Both the position numbers and the translations under genes were made by a program. A DNA stretch of 64,000 nucleotides from Roseivivax jejudonensis. GTDB taxonomy: Bacteria; Pseudomonadota; Alphaproteobacteria; Rhodobacterales; Rhodobacteraceae. Within the stretch, counting starts at the first letter, position 1. Every line of letters starts with the position of its first letter. The stretch spans positions 930,001 to 994,000 of the forward strand of contig NZ_FWFK01000001.1 of the NCBI RefSeq assembly GCF_900172265.1. The letters are read 5' to 3'. The notes below the pieces were generated by a model. The model had not been told where the DNA came from and did no database searches. It saw only the letters and a program-made list of their open reading frames with translations. Positions 60,593 through 64,000 of the stretch are shown piece by piece.

Positions 60593-61690
60593 TCACTCCG
60601 CCGGCGCGCACTCGCGGATCGCCTCGATGTCCGGCCCGTTCGGCGTCCGGCCGAGGTTGAACGGCGCCGACGCATCGCGCCAGCGCGCGTAGTCCTCGAG
60701 ATATGTCAGCATCGACAGATAGACCTTGGCCGAGTTCTCGTTCTCGCACGCAGTCGTGGTGATGACCTCGTTGGCCATCTCCTGCACCTCGTTGAGCGTC
60801 TCGTCGTCGTAGCGCGTGATCTCGATGCCCGCGTCCTGGAACTTCTGGTAGGCCTCGGTCGCGCGCTTCTCGGTGAAGGCAAGCGACCACAGAAGCGTCG
60901 CATCAGCGGCGATCTGCAGTTTCTCCTGCGTCTCCGCCGACAGCGCGTCCCAGGATTGCTGGTTGATCATCACGCCGAAAACCGACGCGGACTGGTGCCA
61001 GCCCGGGGTCGCCCAGGCGCTGGTGACCTGCTGGAAGCCGCCCGACCAGTCGACGTTCGGGGTCGAGAACTCGGCCCCGTCGATCACCCCGCGCTCGAGC
61101 GCCTGGTAGATCTCGCCGCCGGCCATCGACACCTGGTTCCCGCCGAGCTGCTCCAGCAGGCGCCCCTGCTCGAGGCCCGACAGGCGCAGGCGCTTGCCCT
61201 GCAGATCGTCGAGCGACACGATCGGCTCGTTGGTGCGGAAGCCGGACTCGTTGTTGGTCACGCCGTAGGGCAGGTAGACCATGCCGAACTGGCCGTAGAT
61301 CTCGTTGTAGATCTCGGCGCCGCCCCATTCCTGGATCCAGTTCACGTAGTCGACCGCGTTGAACAGCGACGCGGTGGTCGCCAGCGGCGAGAACGCGGCG
61401 TCGCGTCCGGCCCAGTAGCCCGGCCAGTCGGCGCCGGCCTGCACGGTGCCGCTCTCGACGGCGCCGAACACCTCGCCCGAGGGAACGAGCGACCCGCCCT
61501 CGTAGAACTCGATCTGAAGCTCGTCACCGGCAAGCTTGTTGACGAGGTCGACGAAGTGCCGGTCCGTCTCGATCAGTTCCAGCGACGACGGCCAGGTGGT
61601 GGTCATCGTCCACTGTTCCTGCGCGAGCGCGGCCGAGCCGAAGCTCGCCACGACCGCGGCGCCGAGCGCCATTGATTTCAGTTGCGTCAT
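60593..61690 (-). CDS. TRAP transporter solute-binding protein, 2-oxoacid (TakP-like) type
   Basis: 365 aa with signal peptide (MTQLKSMALGAAVVASFGSAALA). Features resembling TakP/lactate-type receptors: TWPSSLELIETDRHFVDLV, SGTVQAGADWPGYWAGRD, GGEIYQALERGVIDGAEFSTP and VTSAWATPGWHQSASVF. This group binds 2-oxo acids or lactate, often as a dimer with a Na+ ion. Last gene of the operon dctQ-dctM-dctP. Start at 61688-61690 preceded by GGGAGGAAGACC. Confidence 0.9.
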   Translation of the reverse strand: MTQLKSMALGAAVVASFGSAALAQEQWTMTTTWPSSLELIETDRHFVDLVNKLAGDELQIEFYEGGSLVPSGEVFGAVESGTVQAGADWPGYWAGRDAAFSPLATTASLFNAVDYVNWIQEWGGAEIYNEIYGQFGMVYLPYGVTNNESGFRTNEPIVSLDDLQGKRLRLSGLEQGRLLEQLGGNQVSMAGGEIYQALERGVIDGAEFSTPNVDWSGGFQQVTSAWATPGWHQSASVFGVMINQQSWDALSAETQEKLQIAADATLLWSLAFTEKRATEAYQKFQDAGIEITRYDDETLNEVQEMANEVITTTACENENSAKVYLSMLTYLEDYARWRDASAPFNLGRTPNGPDIEAIRECAPAE

Positions 61691-61701
61691 GGTCTTCCTC
61701 C

Positions 61702-63039
61702 CTAACTGGATGCGGATGACGGGTAGATCGTTGCGGGAAGCCAGGTCACGAGACCCGGGAACGCCGCCATGAGCAGCGCCATACCCACGATGAGCGCGAT
61801 GAACGGCAGCACACCGACGATGATGTTGCCGGTCTTGACCTCGCGCGGGGCGATCGCGCGCAGATAGAACAGCGCGTAACCGAACGGTGGTGTCAGGAAC
61901 GACGTCTGCAGCACCACCGCCATCAGGCACACGAACCACAGCAGGCTGATCCCCTCGATCTCCTGCACGATCGGCAGGAAGATCGGGAAAGACAGCAGCA
62001 CGATGCCGGTCCAATCGAGAAACGCGCCGAGTATGAAGACGATGAACATCATCACCGCGATCAGGAGCCACGGCTCGAACTCGAGCGCGCGGATCAGCTC
62101 CTGCGTGGCACGCAGGCCGCCGGTGATGTTGAACACGCCGGTGAACGCGGTCGCGCCCACCACGATGAACAGGATCATCGCCGACGTCTTCCCGGTGTCG
62201 AGCAGCGCCTGGTAGAACGACGGCAGTGTGAACCTCCCGCGCACGATCACGATCAGGAGCGCGAGGATCGCGCCGATCGCCGACGCCTCGGTCGCCGTCG
62301 CGATCCCGGCAAGAAGCGACCCCAGGATGCCGAGGATCAGCACCAGCGGCGGCACCGCCTCGATCGCCAGCATGCGCAGGAGCTGGCCGCGCGGGATCTG
62401 CTCGTCCGCCTCGACCAGCGGCGCCATGTCGGGCCGGAGCCGCGAGATCAGCGCCACGTAGCCGGCATAAAGCAGGCCCAGCAGGACGCCGGGGATCATC
62501 GAGCCGGCGAACAGCTCGCCCACCGACAGCGGCGAGTACGAGGCCATCAGGATCAGCATGATCGACGGCGGGATCAGGATCCCGAGACAGCCCGACGCGG
62601 CGATCACCCCCGCCGTCAGCGACTGGGCGTAGCCGTAGCGCAGCATCGGCTGCAGCGCCATCACGCCCATCACCGTGATCGACGCGCCGATGATGCCGGT
62701 CGTCGCCGCCAGCAGGATCGAGATGAACACCACCGCGAGCGCGAGGCCACCGCGCACGTTCGACATCAGAAGACGCAGGCTTTCGAACATCTTGTCGGTC
62801 ACGCCCGAGTTCGACAGGAACTGCGCCATCAGCACGAAAAGCGGAATGGCGATCAGCGTGTAATTGTCGAGAACGTCGCCGAAGATCCGGTTCACCACGA
62901 TCCCGAGGACCATCGGCTTGCCCGCGATCAGCGCCCCAAGCACGGCCGTCCCGCCCAGCACGAAGGCCAGCGGGTGCCCCATGAACAGCCCGACGAGCAG
63001 GAGCCCGAACATCACCAGTGCGATCAGTTCAGGACCCAT
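61702..63039 (-). CDS. TRAP transporter large permease (DctM family), second system
   Basis: 445 aa, about 12 helices: HPLAFVLGGTAVLGALI, TTGIIGASITVMGVMALQPML, GCLGILIPPSIMLILMASYSPLS, GIATATEASAIGAI and a C-terminal FLTPPFGYALFYLRA. It forms the channel of the second TRAP system. Its start overlaps the dctQ stop, and 11 bases separate it from the binding-protein gene. Confidence 0.93.
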   Translation of the reverse strand: MGPELIALVMFGLLLVGLFMGHPLAFVLGGTAVLGALIAGKPMVLGIVVNRIFGDVLDNYTLIAIPLFVLMAQFLSNSGVTDKMFESLRLLMSNVRGGLALAVVFISILLAATTGIIGASITVMGVMALQPMLRYGYAQSLTAGVIAASGCLGILIPPSIMLILMASYSPLSVGELFAGSMIPGVLLGLLYAGYVALISRLRPDMAPLVEADEQIPRGQLLRMLAIEAVPPLVLILGILGSLLAGIATATEASAIGAILALLIVIVRGRFTLPSFYQALLDTGKTSAMILFIVVGATAFTGVFNITGGLRATQELIRALEFEPWLLIAVMMFIVFILGAFLDWTGIVLLSFPIFLPIVQEIEGISLLWFVCLMAVVLQTSFLTPPFGYALFYLRAIAPREVKTGNIIVGVLPFIALIVGMALLMAAFPGLVTWLPATIYPSSASS

Positions 63040-63562
63040 GATGCGACTCCTCCACGAGGTCTGCGTCCCGCCAGTAGTAGGTCCCCGCCAGGAGCTTCAG
63101 AACCTCGACCACGCCCTGCCACAGCAGCAGCGCCGCCGCGACGGTCATCGCGATCTTGAGCGGATAGACGGGAAGCTGCACCGCCCCGTAGGTCGTCTCG
63201 CCCTGTGCGACGCTGCGCGCGGCGAACTCCCACGAGCGCGTGAAGAAGACCCACGCGAAGGGAAAGAAGAAGATCACGTAGCCCGCGATCTCCACCACCC
63301 GGCGCAGCCCCTCGCCGAAGCGCTCCGTCACCAGGTCCACGCGCACGTGGCTCTGGTGGCGGAGCGCATAACCGCCGAGCAGGATGAAGTAGAACCCGTA
63401 AAGCTGCTTGGAGACGTCGAAGGCCCAGCGCGTGGGCGCGTTGAACCCGTAGCGCATGATGACGTCGTAGACGGTGATGGCGGCGAAGACGATGGCGAGA
63501 CACGCCACGACACGCCCCACGACCTCGTTGACCGAGTCGAGTATCCTGATCGTCCCGTGCAC
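63029..63562 (-). CDS. TRAP transporter small permease (DctQ family), second system
   Basis: 177 aa with GTG start behind GGGAGAG. Four helices: about 12-32, 48-66, 89-110 and 130-150 (IAGYVIFFFPFAWVFF is the third). First gene of the operon. The C-terminus, EVLKLLAGTYYWRDADL and on, is longer than in the first system. Divergent from the ktrA-like gene. Confidence 0.88.
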   Translation of the reverse strand: MHGTIRILDSVNEVVGRVVACLAIVFAAITVYDVIMRYGFNAPTRWAFDVSKQLYGFYFILLGGYALRHQSHVRVDLVTERFGEGLRRVVEIAGYVIFFFPFAWVFFTRSWEFAARSVAQGETTYGAVQLPVYPLKIAMTVAAALLLWQGVVEVLKLLAGTYYWRDADLVEESHHGS

Positions 63563-63741
63563 GTCTCTCCCCCCTCCCGCGCCGTGTCGGCGGCGCCGTC
63601 TGCGCCGGGCGACGGCGCAACAATCTTGCAAACGTGAAACACGAAAGCGCGGAGCTCTGCAACAGCAAGCTCCGCATGCCCGCGCTTGCCGCCGCGGCCC
63701 GCCGGATTACCTCCCCGTCGTCTGAACGAGAGGACACCGCC

Positions 63742-64000
63742 ATGGCGGAGAAGGCACGCACCTTCGGGGTGATCGGGCTTGGAAACTTCGGCTCCACCGT
63801 CGCCCGCGAGCTCACCCGCTTCGGCAACGAGGTCGTCGGAATCGATATCAACAAGGACCGGGTCACCGCCCACGCGGACGAGATCGCGGAGGCGATGATC
63901 GTCGATGCGCGCGACGACAAGGCGGTCAAGGAGGCCGGCCTCGGCGACTGCGACGTCGCGCTGATCGCCATGGGCTCCGACCTCGAGGCCTCGATCCTTG
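63742..64000 (+). CDS. TrkA/KtrA-type potassium channel regulator, 5' part
   Basis: The first 86 residues, cut by the window end. TFGVIGLGNFGSTVARELTRFGNEVVGIDIN is an RCK/TrkA-N Rossmann fold with GxGxxG nucleotide-binding loop and an acidic residue at the end of strand 2; then DARDDKAVKEAG. It gates a KtrB/TrkH-type K+ channel in response to nucleotides. The continuing gene and the channel subunit should lie beyond 64000. Confidence 0.88.
   Translation, partial: MAEKARTFGVIGLGNFGSTVARELTRFGNEVVGIDINKDRVTAHADEIAEAMIVDARDDKAVKEAGLGDCDVALIAMGSDLEASIL

Noticed and set aside
1-64000. tRNA, rRNA, CRISPR or insertion sequence
   Set aside because: No cloverleaf 3' ends, no rRNA stretches, no regularly spaced repeats and no transposase motifs were seen by eye.

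Overview
The window looks like a chromosome segment from a GC-rich alphaproteobacterium, most likely a Rhodobacterales (roseobacter-type) marine bacterium. This rests on base composition, two TRAP transporters, a CheY-A-W-Mcp-W-R-B operon, a perfect Irr-type iron box, a HemP gene and a hairpin repeat ending in GGAGTATTT..CCAAGAAG. The genus cannot be named from the sequence. I saw no rRNA, tRNA, CRISPR array or insertion sequence.

Positions 1-11.7 kb: an integrated phage-like or satellite-like element, almost entirely on the minus strand. A tyrosine integrase (10478-11695) lies at its right edge, followed by an unknown gene and an AlpA-type regulator. Next comes a tightly coupled operon, with start/stop overlaps at nearly every junction: a small unknown gene, a 33-aa ORF, two tandem PC4-like ssDNA-binding proteins, a prim-pol primase, a DUF5681 protein, small coiled-coil proteins, an M15-peptidase/virion-like protein, an 857-aa virion-like protein and small accessory genes. 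No capsid, portal or terminase is visible. The left end (1-1.3 kb) is AT-richer and carries two secreted proteins.

12.4-21.4 kb: a complete chemotaxis operon (STAS-like, cheY, cheA, cheW, mcp, cheW, cheR, cheB) ending in an unusual soluble protein with two degenerate receptor-tip-like segments. 21.4-23.3 kb: a class IV aminotransferase and an ExoY-like sugar transferase.

23.5-34.9 kb: a TRAP transporter, an IclR regulator and a beta-oxidation set (hydratase/dehydrogenase fusion, thiolase, two acyl-CoA dehydrogenases, thioesterase, CoA ligase). The enzyme set matches the pim dicarboxylate operon, so I infer uptake and oxidation of a medium-chain dicarboxylic acid.

35-43 kb: trpS, then a dipeptide-type ABC operon with a built-in Xaa-Pro-type peptidase. 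43-50.6 kb: small membrane proteins, glycolate oxidase glcDEF and two tandem secreted trypsin-like proteases. 50.7-56.2 kb: Hsp20, a DUF3616 protein, succinate-semialdehyde dehydrogenase, a formamidase-like hydrolase and creatinase. 56.3-58.1 kb: an iron corner with hemP, a DUF1289 protein and a Dps ferritin under an Irr box. 58.3-64 kb: an AI-2E-family membrane protein, an RNA methyltransferase, a second TRAP transporter of the 2-oxoacid type, and the start of a KtrA/TrkA protein cut by the window end.
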